Assembly (NCBI GenBank): GCA_036504595.1
Contig: DASXUX010000053.1
Coordinates: 186,001 to 250,000, forward strand
Length of the DNA: 64,000 nt
Origin: DASXUX01 sp036504595
GTDB taxonomy: Bacteria > Planctomycetota > SZUA-567 > H5-PLA8
Direction of reading: 5' to 3'
Under the pieces are notes generated by a model. The model did no database searches. It was not told where the DNA came from and saw only the letters and a list, made by a program, of their open reading frames with translations. Positions 52,964 through 62,284 of the stretch are shown piece by piece. How positions within the stretch are numbered: position 1 is the stretch's first letter; each line of letters begins with the position of its first letter. Position numbers and translations under genes: made by a program.

Positions 52964-54286
52964 TTAAAGTTTCTTGATGAAGATGTTGCGGAACGCGACC
53001 GGGTCGCTGTGGCCGGCGAAGCCGAAGCCGCCTTCGGTGCGGTCTTTGCCGGGATGCGGATGATTGCCCGCGTACTCGGTGACCTTGCTCAAATCGCCAT
53101 CCAGAATGCGGGTGCCGTTGAGTTCGACACGGATCGTCGAGCCTTTGACCGTCACCTCTTCATAGTTCCACTGGCCGGTCTCACGCAGATAGCCGCGCGC
53201 AGCCGGGATCATGCCGTACGCGGAGCCATGGTACTGGCGCGGATCGAGCTTGGCGTAGCTGGGATGCTCACTGTCGAGAACCTGGAGCTCGCACATGCCG
53301 ACGTAGGCCGTGTCGCCGGAACCCGGATAGCGAATCGCCAGGCCGTTGTTGCCGGCCGGCGGGAGCTTGATGTCGAGCTTTACGGCGAAGTCCTTGTAGT
53401 TCTCGCTGGTGTAGATCGTGCCACCCTTGCCCGGCTTGCACAGGATCGCGCCGTCCTGGACCTGGTAGTTGTCGATCGGACCGGCCCAACCGGTGAAGTC
53501 CTTGCCGTTGAAGATGGTGGCGAAGCTTTCATCGGGCTTCTTGTCGGGGCCGCCGTTGCGCAGAATGGTGTTGGCTTCTTCCGGCGGAATTTCGCGCAGG
53601 AAGATATTGCGCCAGCGAATTTCGCCGCCGTGGGTCTGAAGCTGGATGGGGCCGGTGCGCGGAAGCGGCTTGGTCTTGTTGTAGTAATTCGCCAGCCGCG
53701 CGTGATCGACCACGAGTTTCTCGTTCAACCAGACCGTGACGTATTCGCCGACCATGACGATGCGGAAGTGGTTCCATTCGCCGAAAGGCTTGTCGGCCAG
53801 CACCGCAGGGTCTTTGCCGGGCGTGCCGGGCGGATTGTTCCACAGGCCGCCCGAACCTTTGTCGGCGCCGATGCCCCACTTGCCGCCTTCCTTCGTGTAA
53901 TCCCAAATCTGCACCTGCGGCGTGCCGCGCAGGTAGATGCCGCTGTCGGCTTTGGCGACGGTCTTGTAGTCGATCACGAATTCGATGTCGCCGTAGTACT
54001 TGTCGGTCGTGCAGTAAAGCCCGTTGCCATCGTTGACCAGTTCGTTGTTCTCGCAGCGCCAGTGCTTCTTGATGTCAACGATGCTCAGTTCCTTCTTTTT
54101 GGCGAACTCTTCGGGCGGCATGGTCATGTACTTGACGGGATCTTCGGTCGTGGCACCCCACCAGCCCGTCAGGTCGGTTCCGCTAAAGATGGCCGTGAAG
54201 CCTTCCGGCGCCTTAACCGCATCGGCGGCAAAGAGGTTGACGGCCAGAAGCAGCGTTGCGGTCAAAATCCAATGCGAGGTTCGCAT
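52964..54286 (-). CDS. Secreted tandem DUF1080 protein (3-keto-disaccharide hydrolase-like)
   Basis: The start ATG 54286 follows AAGGAG. The 440-residue protein has a signal peptide (about 1-20) and two DUF1080 jelly-roll domains: one from GFTAIFSGTDLTGWWG (about 27-230), the second from FATIFNGKDFTGWAGP (about 243-440). Each has the EFVIDYK/DIKLP strand and the GHS...VAFRNIFIK end. The family is abundant in PVC bacteria; some members hydrolyse 3-keto-disaccharides formed during glycoside breakdown. It probably acts in the periplasm on carbohydrates, near the fucosidase gene divergently encoded upstream. Confidence 0.88.
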   Translation of the reverse strand: MRTSHWILTATLLLAVNLFAADAVKAPEGFTAIFSGTDLTGWWGATTEDPVKYMTMPPEEFAKKKELSIVDIKKHWRCENNELVNDGNGLYCTTDKYYGDIEFVIDYKTVAKADSGIYLRGTPQVQIWDYTKEGGKWGIGADKGSGGLWNNPPGTPGKDPAVLADKPFGEWNHFRIVMVGEYVTVWLNEKLVVDHARLANYYNKTKPLPRTGPIQLQTHGGEIRWRNIFLREIPPEEANTILRNGGPDKKPDESFATIFNGKDFTGWAGPIDNYQVQDGAILCKPGKGGTIYTSENYKDFAVKLDIKLPPAGNNGLAIRYPGSGDTAYVGMCELQVLDSEHPSYAKLDPRQYHGSAYGMIPAARGYLRETGQWNYEEVTVKGSTIRVELNGTRILDGDLSKVTEYAGNHPHPGKDRTEGGFGFAGHSDPVAFRNIFIKKL

Positions 54287-54473
54287 GGCAGTCTCCTTAT
54301 TGGTGGTGGATCGACACGGTACTGTATACACCGTTGGGGCGTTAGTTGGTGAGTGGTACTTGGTGAGTGGTGTCTGGTGCGGCAAGATGACGACCAGGCT
54401 ACCAGACACAAGTTGTGGGCAGAATTTTGAAAACGCGCTATTCTGGGTATCTCACCTATAAAGGAGCGGACAA

Positions 54474-55736
54474 ATGGCAGAGCAGGCTCTCTCCTACGAA
54501 GAACGGCTGAAGTGGTTTCATGACGCCCGGTTTGGCATCTTCATTCACTGGGGGCTCTATTCGCTGCTGGGGCGCGGCGAATGGGTCATGTTCAACGAAC
54601 GCATTCGGCCGAAGGACTATGCCAAACTCGCGCGGCGCTTCAATCCGAAGAAGTTCGATGCCGACGCGTGGGCCGCTCTCGCCGTGGAAGCCGGCGCCAA
54701 GTACATGGTCCTGACCACGCGGCATCACGACGGTTTCTGCCTCTTCGATTCCAAAGTGTCCGACTTCACCGCGCCGAAAACGGCCGCCAAGCGCGACTTC
54801 GTGGCCGAATACGCCAACGCTTTGCGCAAGGCCGGCCTGAAGGTCGGCTTCTATTACTCACTGCTCGACTGGCGTTTCCCGGGTTACTTCGAAGCCGGTG
54901 TGAAGAAGGAATCGGCCGAGGCGATGGTGCAGCAGTACCACGCTCAGGTTCGCGAGTTGCTCACCAACTACGGCAAGGTCGATATCCTCTGGTATGACGG
55001 CGATTGGATCGACCACGGGCGCGCGGGCATTTCCGACAAGGCGACTTTTTGGCGTTCAGCCGAAGTGAACGCGATGGCGCGGAATCTGCAGCCGCACATC
55101 ATCATCAACAACCGCTCCGGCATCAACGAGGATCTCGACACGCCCGAACAGCACGTCACGGCGTCGGCGCCCGGCCGCGGCTGGGAGTCGTGCATGACCA
55201 TCGGCGATTCGTGCGGTTGGGGCTACGTCCACAACAACCCCAACTGGAAGACCGTGCCGCAGCTTTTGCAGAACCTCGTCACCGCCGCGGCCGGCGAAGG
55301 CAACTATCTGCTGAACATGGGGCCTCGACCCGACGGGCAGATTCGCAAAGAGGAAGTTGTCCGCTTAAAGGCGATGGGCGGATGGCTGAAGGTCAACGGC
55401 GAAGCGATCTACGACTCGCAGCGGTGTGCTCTTCATGGCGGAATGATCGGCGCGTGGACGCGCAAGGGGAACGCCGGCTACTTGCACATCTACCGCTGGC
55501 CGGGAAGAGAGGCGACCGTGCCGCTCGTCAAGACCAAAGCCGTATCGGCGACTCTGCTGGGTTCGGACGCGCAGCTTTCAATCAAGCAGGACTACAACGG
55601 CCGCCTCACGGTTTCCGGCCTGCCGCTCAAACCGCCGCACCCGGCCGCGAATGTGATCAAGGTTCAGTTCGAGGACGCGCCAGCGTCGATGGAGGAGAAG
55701 GATCACGCGGCATGGCTGGAGGGGAAGGCGGAGTAG
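54474..55736 (+). CDS. Alpha-L-fucosidase, GH29
   Basis: The start ATG 54474 follows AAAGGAGCGG. This 420-residue protein has the GH29 barrel: KWFHDARFGIFIHWGLYSLLGRGEW, MVLTTRHHDGFCLFDSK, the nucleophile Asp in VDILWYDGDW (about 170) and EGNYLLNMGPRPDG. A short C-terminal beta domain follows. No signal peptide is visible, so it would act in the cytoplasm on imported oligosaccharides. Its length fits the family. It probably removes fucose from glycans broken down by the neighbouring secreted enzymes. Confidence 0.93.
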   Translation: MAEQALSYEERLKWFHDARFGIFIHWGLYSLLGRGEWVMFNERIRPKDYAKLARRFNPKKFDADAWAALAVEAGAKYMVLTTRHHDGFCLFDSKVSDFTAPKTAAKRDFVAEYANALRKAGLKVGFYYSLLDWRFPGYFEAGVKKESAEAMVQQYHAQVRELLTNYGKVDILWYDGDWIDHGRAGISDKATFWRSAEVNAMARNLQPHIIINNRSGINEDLDTPEQHVTASAPGRGWESCMTIGDSCGWGYVHNNPNWKTVPQLLQNLVTAAAGEGNYLLNMGPRPDGQIRKEEVVRLKAMGGWLKVNGEAIYDSQRCALHGGMIGAWTRKGNAGYLHIYRWPGREATVPLVKTKAVSATLLGSDAQLSIKQDYNGRLTVSGLPLKPPHPAANVIKVQFEDAPASMEEKDHAAWLEGKAE

Positions 55737-55738
55737 AA

Positions 55739-56098
55739 CTATGGGTGTTCGATCACAGCGGCAACGGCCAGGCAAACGTCTGTCATCGTTGATGCCGGCA
55801 AGACGCCCGTCCGGTGCATGAAGCGCCGAATATCGACGCAGCGCAATTGCAGAGCATCAATTGCTGAAGCCTTGAGCAGCCCATTCGTTCGTGATGGCAT
55901 CACGCGAATATGCCAGAGGCTGCCGCTGAAATGGTCTTTCCACTCTGTTAAAGGAGCAACGAGCTTTAATGGCAGGCCACTTAGCGAATTGGAACTGATA
56001 ACGACGGCAGGTCGCGTTTTTCTAATCTCCGCGCCAATCGTCGGATCGAAGTTGACAAGCCATATCTCACCGCGAAGTGGAGTGGGATCAGGACTCAA
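55739..56098 (-). CDS. MazF/PemK-type endoribonuclease toxin
   Basis: The frame is open up to 56176, but that part overlaps the antitoxin gene. TTG 56098 gives a normal-sized 119-residue MazF (SPDPTPLRGEIWLVNFDPTIGAEIRKTRP...), in an 11-base overlap with the antitoxin stop; the start is tentative. The family motifs GEIWLVNFDP, the TRPAVVIS strand and VRVMPSRTNGL-type segment are all present. MazF toxins cut mRNA at specific short sites and are blocked by the upstream antitoxin. Confidence 0.85.
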   Translation of the reverse strand: MSPDPTPLRGEIWLVNFDPTIGAEIRKTRPAVVISSNSLSGLPLKLVAPLTEWKDHFSGSLWHIRVMPSRTNGLLKASAIDALQLRCVDIRRFMHRTGVLPASTMTDVCLAVAAVIEHP

Positions 56099-56288
56099 GG
56101 AAGTCGTGCACCTCCGTCTCGCGCCACTCAACATCCGTCGAATAGTGAACCGCCAGCGCTTGCGACTGCTGAGCAAGAATACGCCGCCGCTGCGCCATCG
56201 GAAGCTTTAGGAAAGAACGGCGCGTCAGTCGAAGGGGTTTCTTTTGGGCGGACACTGCTTTGGACTGCCGGCCTTCTTTCGTGCGCAT
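56088..56288 (-). CDS. Antitoxin of the MazF-type pair
   Basis: The start ATG 56288 follows GGGAGACG. The 66-residue protein has a basic N-terminus, the conserved-looking LPMAQRRRILAQQSQALAVHY helix, and an acidic C-terminus (WRETEVHDFLES). This matches short antitoxins that precede MazF-like toxins, where the helix before the acidic end contacts the toxin. No DNA-binding fold is obvious at the N-terminus. Confidence 0.78.
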   Translation of the reverse strand: MRTKEGRQSKAVSAQKKPLRLTRRSFLKLPMAQRRRILAQQSQALAVHYSTDVEWRETEVHDFLES

Positions 56289-56551
56289 GATCGTCTCCCT
56301 TTTCGCAGATGATTATTTCGCATGGGAAGCACTTCGTCAAGCAAGCGCCAAAACTGTTCAAACAAAAAAACTCGGCCTTCGCGTCGTTCTGCATCGCGCC
56401 GGCCGAGTTGTCGCTAAAACGAGGCTTGTCTTTTGGTCGTGGGTCAGTGCCACCTCCTTTCGACCTGGAACATGCCGATTCTGTCTACTCGGTTCTATGC
56501 TCTGGTGTCGGCCCTCCTTTCTTGGGTATGGGGTTCACGGATACGGTCTTT

Positions 56552-56989
56552 CTACGTTGCGTTTGCCAGTCCGCTCCTCCGTTGCGGACCTCTGATGGCT
56601 GCAAGCCAACCTTCCAGTTCCGTCAGGACCAATGGTTTTCGAAACAGCGGGACTCCGTGCGCGGTCGTCCAAACTTCCAGGCAGATGTCATTGCTCCCCG
56701 ACATCATCGCCACCGGCAGCGCAGGGCACTCTTCGTGGAAATGCTGCACCAGCCGTAAGCCAGTGGCATCGGGCAAATGGTAGTCCACCAGCACGCCGTC
56801 GAACGCGCTTTCGATCAGCTTCATGTCGCGCAGCCATTCCATCGCCTGGCCTGTCGTTGTCGCCAGCACTGCGCGCGCCTTCTGCCCCTTCAGCCACCGC
56901 AGGATCGCGTAACTCACGCCCGGGTCGTCTTCCACGAGCATCACTCGCGGCTCGCTTTCCTTTTCTCGTGGCTCCCGTGGCAGTTCCAT
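56552..56989 (-). CDS. Orphan response-regulator receiver domain
   Basis: The start ATG 56989 follows AAAAGG. The 145-residue protein is a lone receiver domain: VMLVEDDPGVSYAIL with the acidic pair, the phospho-acceptor Asp in DGVLVDYHLPD (about 67), AMMSGS and the Lys in PLFRKPLV. There is no output domain and no histidine kinase nearby, so it would act by protein contact with a distant partner. The frame is open upstream to 57058 but lacks a start site there. Confidence 0.85.
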   Translation of the reverse strand: MELPREPREKESEPRVMLVEDDPGVSYAILRWLKGQKARAVLATTTGQAMEWLRDMKLIESAFDGVLVDYHLPDATGLRLVQHFHEECPALPVAMMSGSNDICLEVWTTAHGVPLFRKPLVLTELEGWLAAIRGPQRRSGLANAT

Positions 56990-57243
56990 TTCGTGAATCC
57001 TTTTCGTGCCGATTTTCCAGAACACAAAAGCGGTGCCACGCGATGATCTCGACATCACACTGAATCATAAGCTGTGTAGGGGGAAGTCGTTGCGTTAGTA
57101 CAGCAGGCAAAAATAGCGGGCGCTTCAGCGTGGCTGGTTTTGATCAATGCGTTTGAAAGCAGTATCGAGCGCTCAGTTTGAGCGCAATAAAAAACGGGTG
57201 ATGCATCCGCACCAACCGTCACTTGCCGTCTGTCGCTTTGTGG

Positions 57244-57846
57244 TTAGCCGTTCTCGGATTCGCCGTCAGAGCCTTCGGCCGTCAGGTCGTCCAGTTCGTC
57301 CGACTTTTCGCGCTTGCGGATTTCGGCCAGAGCCTGGCATTTGATGCACAAGGTCACGTATGGAAGATAGTGCAGCCGGTCGGCGCCGATGGCCTTATTG
57401 CACATCTCGCAGGAACCGTAGGTGCCGTTGTCGATCTTCTCGATCGCACGCTGAATCTCGCCGGCTTCGACCGTTTCACTTTCAGCGATGCGCAACGCCA
57501 GATCGCCTTCGGCGGCGTCCGAGGCCATATCCGAGGTGTCGTTGATGTGCGCCAAGTCCCGGTCGCTCGCGCCGCGAACTTCCTGGTTGATATTCTCGTG
57601 AACGTCCGTGAGCATGGTGGACAACCGTGAACGAAGCTGCTGCAGTTCGGCGGTCAACGGTTTGAGTGGCGCGGCAGGCGTGGGCTTATGCTCGGCGCCG
57701 TTGTTTCGCACGCTTTTGGCTTTCTTGACAACCACCGTGCTCTTGCTGCTGACGGGTTTGCTCTTGCGCGCACTGATGCGTTTGGACGGGCGTTTGACGG
57801 CCGCGCGGCGTTGACTGGCGCTCGCCTTCTTCTTCGACTTCGGCAT
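57244..57846 (-). CDS. DksA/TraR-family protein with long basic N-terminus
   Basis: The start ATG 57846 follows GGAGGAC. Of 200 residues, the first 60 or so are histone-like, rich in Lys, Ser, Ala (KSKKKASASQRRAAVKRPSKR). Then comes the coiled-coil region with acidic tip and the C4 zinc finger CEMCNKAIGADRLHYLPYVTLCIKC, typical of DksA/TraR. Such proteins bind the secondary channel of RNA polymerase, usually with ppGpp. The basic N-terminus, unusual among DksA but seen in some PVC members, suggests nucleic acid contact. An acidic C-terminus (DELDDLTAEGSDGESENG) follows. Confidence 0.88.
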   Translation of the reverse strand: MPKSKKKASASQRRAAVKRPSKRISARKSKPVSSKSTVVVKKAKSVRNNGAEHKPTPAAPLKPLTAELQQLRSRLSTMLTDVHENINQEVRGASDRDLAHINDTSDMASDAAEGDLALRIAESETVEAGEIQRAIEKIDNGTYGSCEMCNKAIGADRLHYLPYVTLCIKCQALAEIRKREKSDELDDLTAEGSDGESENG

Positions 57847-58085
57847 ACTACGTCCTCCGTACTGCGGCACGCGGGTGGCGGTTGTTCTTTCCTCGCTGCT
57901 CAAGCTATTTTGCTCCAGAGGCCGGGCTTGGCAGGGAGTCAGAAGGGGCAAAAACCGTACCGCATCACCCAGCCATTGTCAAGTCTTAAGCAAAACGCGT
58001 GCAGATCGGCAAAAATAGCCCTTTTATGCCCCTAACATGGCGTGTGGTTTACCCGTGCAGTAGCCATCTTCAGCGGAAGGACTTG

Positions 58086-59003
58086 CTATATTCCTCGCGT
58101 GAGACTTTCCAGCAACCGGCGGCGCGAACGTGACGGCAGCATCAACCGGCACGCAGTATAGAACCAGCGCGCCAGCGCGTGCGCCGCATAGGTCTTTATG
58201 GCGCCTAGTCGCGCACTCATCCCGGCCTTTTTGGCTCGCGGCGAGGCTATGGCTCGGGCGCGGTCTAATTTCTCCCGCGTGCGATATCGATAGCCGAACT
58301 GCTCGTCCAGAACCCACGCGTCCAGCAGGCCGCGACGCAGCTCATAGAAGAAGCGCCGCCGGTGAGCATGCACGACAGCCGCGCCCGGATCCCGCACGAC
58401 CGTATGGCCAGCCTCAAGAACCCGCCGCGCCCAAAGCAAGTCCTCCGCGTAGCGGCACTCGCCGAACGGAATCGTCTCCCATACCGAGCGCCTCAGCGCC
58501 GAACACACGTTGTCGAACCGGTAGAGTTCCAGCCGCTGCGCCGGCGAGTCATTGGCGTAGCCCTGATGATCTTGCAGACTCACCCGCGCCGGCTGCTCGT
58601 TCTGCGCATCGAGTTGCGCCTTGATCTGAAGTTCGAGCGGCCCGTCTTCCGGCGGAAGCTGCCGTCCGCTGACGCCCGCCACGCTCGGGTCGTGGAAGTG
58701 AGCACTTATGCGTGCGAGAAAATCATCGCTCGCGGGCAGCGCGTCCTGCACCGTCAGAAACACGATGTCACCGCTGGCCGCGCGGATGCCTGCATCGCGC
58801 GTCAACCCGTGGTTGAACGGTTTGTCCCAACGGATGACTTTCGCGCCGGCCTTCTCAGCCACCGAGCATGTTGCATCCTTCGACCCGGAATCGATCACGA
58901 TAATTTCATCCGGCGGCGCAGGCTTCTGCGCGCGCAGCCGTTCCAGAAGCGCCGCCAGATCGTCTCCGGCGTTGAAGGTGGGGATGACCACGGAAATTCG
59001 CAT
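58086..59003 (-). CDS. Glycosyltransferase family 2 (rhamnosyltransferase-like)
   Basis: This 305-residue GT-A enzyme begins at ATG 59003 with MRISVVIPTFNAGDDLAALLERL, has IIVIDSGSKDAT and the metal-site-like VFLTVQDALPA (DxD replaced by QDA), and a C-terminal basic membrane-associated part (ARWFYTACRLMLPSRSRRRLL). The plan resembles dTDP-rhamnosyltransferases such as RfbF/WsaF relatives. It probably adds a sugar to a lipid-linked glycan. The Q-D-A variant is common in this group and does not by itself mean loss of activity. Confidence 0.85.
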   Translation of the reverse strand: MRISVVIPTFNAGDDLAALLERLRAQKPAPPDEIIVIDSGSKDATCSVAEKAGAKVIRWDKPFNHGLTRDAGIRAASGDIVFLTVQDALPASDDFLARISAHFHDPSVAGVSGRQLPPEDGPLELQIKAQLDAQNEQPARVSLQDHQGYANDSPAQRLELYRFDNVCSALRRSVWETIPFGECRYAEDLLWARRVLEAGHTVVRDPGAAVVHAHRRRFFYELRRGLLDAWVLDEQFGYRYRTREKLDRARAIASPRAKKAGMSARLGAIKTYAAHALARWFYTACRLMLPSRSRRRLLESLTRGI

Positions 59004-59044
59004 TGGCCGCTATTGTAAGCCGGTCCGCAAAAACCGCCAACGGC

Positions 59045-59090
59045 AGGGACTAGGGTTCGGGGTTCAGGGGTCAGGGTTCAGGGAAGGCAT
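59045..59090. repeat. GGGTTCAGGG simple repeat, second tract
   Basis: Copies of AGGGTTCGGGGTTCAGGGG, as after pgi at 49795-49850, upstream of the tandem membrane protein genes. Confidence 0.65.
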
Positions 59091-59163
59091 TGATGGTCGG
59101 TTCTCAACCGCTAAGCCCGAACGTCTTCGCGGTTCAGAAAAACCGCCATATACTGTGGGATCT

Positions 59164-60696
59164 ATGACACCGCCATCCGGTCCACTTGCTCGCAGCGCGC
59201 TGCTGATCCACGGGCTGGCGCTGCTGGCGGCGGGCGTCGGCGCTGGCTTCGGATGGCACTTCGCATCCGGAAGCATCGACGTGATCACCGCGTTTGGCGT
59301 CGCGCTCTGTGCTGCCGGCGTGTTTGCGCTTTGGTCGGTGCTGCTGGCGCTCAGGTCCATCAAAGTTGGGGAGAAGGGCAGGCTGCCGTTCATCGTTCTG
59401 GCGCTGTTCCTGTTAGAACTCGGCGCCGCCCACGCGCCGTTGCTGCTGGCGAAATCGGTCGTTGCCGTGCACATGTTCGAATGGGTCTTCGACTACGCAA
59501 CCGTCTTCTTCGTCCCGCCCCTGGCCCTGGCCGCACTGCTGGCGCTTCTCGTCACGTGCTGGTGGGTCGCGCGCGCACAACGCCGCGTGAGCGCTAACCC
59601 GTGGGATCCGCAGCGCCGCTGGCGCTATGGCCTGCGCTGCTGGCTCCTCTGGTCCGTGCTGATCTTTCTGCTCGCGCTTCCCTGGCCGCTGTTTTTGTTC
59701 GCGGTCTATCACGAGATGCATCGTTCGCGGCGACAGCCAGGCTGGGAGCGCACGGTCATCGAGCACACGCCTTGCTTTGTCGGCGAAAGCGTGTCGGCGT
59801 GGCTGCCAGAGTCCAATTGGCGTCAGTGGAACGTCTACGAAGCGGTACTCCGAACGGGCCGAATCTCAGCATCGCGAATAAAAAACGAGGCGATCAAACC
59901 GGGCGGGCTCCACAACTTCACAGCGTATCAGGCTTGGTTGAAGAACGATCGCGCCGCCGCCTTGGATTATGCGCAGCGATTCGGCCGAGGACAAATTCCC
60001 ATAACGGCGTTGTGGCGTTCGGCCGACACTGTTTGCGGCCTGGCGATGGGCGGCTATGGCAGCCCCGACATGATCCGCGAATTTCTTGATCCCGCACGCG
60101 GCCCAGCGTTTTCGCCGCAGGCGGGTATGTCGCAGTATGAGTTCCTCAGTAGTCTGCTGACGGCCATTGGCCAGCAGCCCGAATTCCTGCCGGAACTGCG
60201 CCAACTGTGCGGCAGCGGCGTTCTGAGCGGCAAGCCCAGGACGCTCGAGCCTGCCCTGCAAGCCTATGCCCGCATGGCGCCTGATGATGAGCTCGAACGG
60301 GTCTGGCCGGAGTATCTCGCCAGCGCCGACCAAGCCCTCGCCATAGAGGCTGTCGATGCGATTCGTTACATGCGCAATCCCGCCACGCGCGTGCGCGTGG
60401 TCGTCGCCGGGTTGAAAGGAAAAGACGCCAGCATGCTCCTGTCGCGCATGCCGTGGATTCTTTATTGTGAGCAAACTCCAAACCCGTCATCGCAGGATCT
60501 CGTGCCGCTCGTTGAGCAACTGCTGCCGTTGCTTGAAACCGCCGACATTCGAAAAGATCGCGCCACGGAGACGATCGAAGTCCTGTTGCGGATTCCCGTG
60601 CCTCGAGGTGAGCTGGGATACGCCCCCGACGCCATCAAGCGCGCCGTCCTCGACTGGCTGAAGAAAAACAGACCGGCGGGGGAGGAAAAGCCATGA
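59164..60696 (+). CDS. Membrane protein with HEAT-like C-terminal part, paralogue 1
   Basis: The start ATG 59164 begins MTPPSGPLARSALLIHGLALLAAG. The 510-residue protein has about four membrane helices (about 12-32, 38-60, 68-90 and 100-130), one more at about 165-185, then an exported helical region (about 200-500) with HEAT-like repeats such as DQALAIEAVDAIRYMRNPATRVRVVVAGLKG. No enzymatic motif is seen. Its stop overlaps the start of a close paralogue. No ribosome site is evident. The function is unknown. Confidence 0.72.
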   Translation: MTPPSGPLARSALLIHGLALLAAGVGAGFGWHFASGSIDVITAFGVALCAAGVFALWSVLLALRSIKVGEKGRLPFIVLALFLLELGAAHAPLLLAKSVVAVHMFEWVFDYATVFFVPPLALAALLALLVTCWWVARAQRRVSANPWDPQRRWRYGLRCWLLWSVLIFLLALPWPLFLFAVYHEMHRSRRQPGWERTVIEHTPCFVGESVSAWLPESNWRQWNVYEAVLRTGRISASRIKNEAIKPGGLHNFTAYQAWLKNDRAAALDYAQRFGRGQIPITALWRSADTVCGLAMGGYGSPDMIREFLDPARGPAFSPQAGMSQYEFLSSLLTAIGQQPEFLPELRQLCGSGVLSGKPRTLEPALQAYARMAPDDELERVWPEYLASADQALAIEAVDAIRYMRNPATRVRVVVAGLKGKDASMLLSRMPWILYCEQTPNPSSQDLVPLVEQLLPLLETADIRKDRATETIEVLLRIPVPRGELGYAPDAIKRAVLDWLKKNRPAGEEKP

Positions 60697-62255
60697 CGCC
60701 CTCCGCCGATCGTGCCCCCGCGCCTCTCACGCGCAGCGCGCTGCTGATCCACGGGCTGGCGCTGCTGGCGGCAGGGGTGTCGGCGGCGTTCTTCGCGGCA
60801 AAACCCATTTCCGTCGAGGCGCTGGCGGGGCTGGGCGTGGCGGTCTCGGCGGCCACTGCGTTCGCGTGCTGGTCTCTGGTACTGGCGGCGCGAGCTCTGG
60901 CTGCCGGCGAACGCGCGCGGGTGCCGCTAGCGATCATCGTGCTCTTCCTGTTTGAGGTCCTTGCGGTTGGAGCACTCTTGACGGCGGTGCTGATCTGGCG
61001 GCAATCCGGCTGGTACTTCGATCTGGATTGGACTTTCAAAATCGGATTGCCATTCTTCGGCCCCGTCGCAGCGCTGGCCGCGCTCGCGGCGTTGGGCATT
61101 GCTCTATTGCTGACGCGGTGGGCGGAGCGGCGACGACGAACTCGCGGCGGCGCGCCGTGGGACGGCCGCGAACGCTGGCGTTACGGCGTGCGCCGTTGGC
61201 TGGCGTGCTTTGTTCTGTTGCTGGTGCCGCCGTTGCCGTGGGCGCTGTTCTTTTACTGCATCTATTTCGGTGGACACCCGCTGGAGCCGAGGGGAGCGGT
61301 TTACTGGGCGCTCATCGATCACACGCCGCTCTGGCTCGGCGAGAGCAGCGCCGCAGCGTGCGCCGGATACAACACCTCCTACGATAGCTTCTATCGTCGC
61401 ATCCTGTGGTCGGGCTGCGTTTCGACCGAGCGTCTGCTCAGCGAAGCTCACTCCCACACCTGTCCTTACATCGCGGTTGACGGCTTGTTCCGGCGTCATC
61501 CGCTGGAAGCGCGGCAGTTGCTGGAAGAAGCAGAGAAGGAGACAAGCCCCACGATCAAGTCAGACGTAGATCGTGCCGCCTTGCTCGCCCTCGTTCGCTA
61601 CGGCAGCGACGCTCAAGTGCGGAAATGTCTTCACGCGCGCGGCGAGCTTCTGACAGGTGAGAAGACAGCCCCGATATTGTATTGGGGCCAGACCTGGGCG
61701 GCGGGGGAAATCCTGAGCGCCATTTGGGGGTTTGGCCGAAAGGAGCTTCTGCCGGAGGTCCAGATGTACTGCAACCGCAACTCGCCCGTTCGCGGGTCGG
61801 CGGTGAACAGCCTCATTGGCCTTGCCGATTCTGTTGAGGTCGAACAAACCTTGACACGTGTTCTCAATGATCCCGATGGGGAGTTCAAAGATTGCGCGAT
61901 TCAAGCGATCGAATGCATCGGCGACCAACATCTTCGCGCGCGCGTGATTGTGGGCGGCCTGAAGGCAGACGACCCGTTGAGGCTGCTCTGCAATATGCGT
62001 CCGTTCTTTTGCCGCTTGCCAGATGCCGACAAAGCATGCGTCGTTGAAGCGGTTGTTGCCCTGTTGGAACATCAGAACCAGGTGGTGCGAGCGAAGGCGC
62101 TCATGATGCTGACGAACTTCCTTGACGTGAAGCCGGAGGCCATGATCCGCGGCGGCTACCCGGTCTACTCACTGGACGGAGTCAAACAAGCTGCCATCGA
62201 GTGGCTCAAGAAGAACAAGCTGGCCGCGGCGACAACGGGAGGCGCGAAGCCATGA
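60693..62255 (+). CDS. Membrane protein with HEAT-like C-terminal part, paralogue 2
   Basis: It starts in an ATGA overlap with paralogue 1 and is 520 residues long with the same plan: about five membrane helices, then an exported helical region with SVEVEQTLTRVLNDPDGEFKDCAIQAIECIGDQHLRARVIVGGLK (HEAT-like). The first 20 residues after the variable N-terminus are nearly identical to the upstream copy, also at DNA level (CGCAGCGCGCTGCTGATCC in both), while the rest has diverged. A tandem duplication with possible gene conversion at the 5' end is likely. The function is unknown. Confidence 0.72.
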   Translation: MTPSADRAPAPLTRSALLIHGLALLAAGVSAAFFAAKPISVEALAGLGVAVSAATAFACWSLVLAARALAAGERARVPLAIIVLFLFEVLAVGALLTAVLIWRQSGWYFDLDWTFKIGLPFFGPVAALAALAALGIALLLTRWAERRRRTRGGAPWDGRERWRYGVRRWLACFVLLLVPPLPWALFFYCIYFGGHPLEPRGAVYWALIDHTPLWLGESSAAACAGYNTSYDSFYRRILWSGCVSTERLLSEAHSHTCPYIAVDGLFRRHPLEARQLLEEAEKETSPTIKSDVDRAALLALVRYGSDAQVRKCLHARGELLTGEKTAPILYWGQTWAAGEILSAIWGFGRKELLPEVQMYCNRNSPVRGSAVNSLIGLADSVEVEQTLTRVLNDPDGEFKDCAIQAIECIGDQHLRARVIVGGLKADDPLRLLCNMRPFFCRLPDADKACVVEAVVALLEHQNQVVRAKALMMLTNFLDVKPEAMIRGGYPVYSLDGVKQAAIEWLKKNKLAAATTGGAKP

Positions 62256-62284
62256 GCGCAGGATGCTGATTTCAGATCAGGCGA

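Noticed and set aside
52835..54352. A 505-codon + frame opposite the DUF1080 gene
   Set aside because: Antisense shadow; it starts inside the REP-like palindromes and has no ribosome site.
57168..57190. GCGCTCA-GTT-TGAGCGC hairpin as the terminator of the DksA-like gene
   Set aside because: The adjoining run is A on + and lies on the wrong side for termination on -, so it does not fit an intrinsic terminator.
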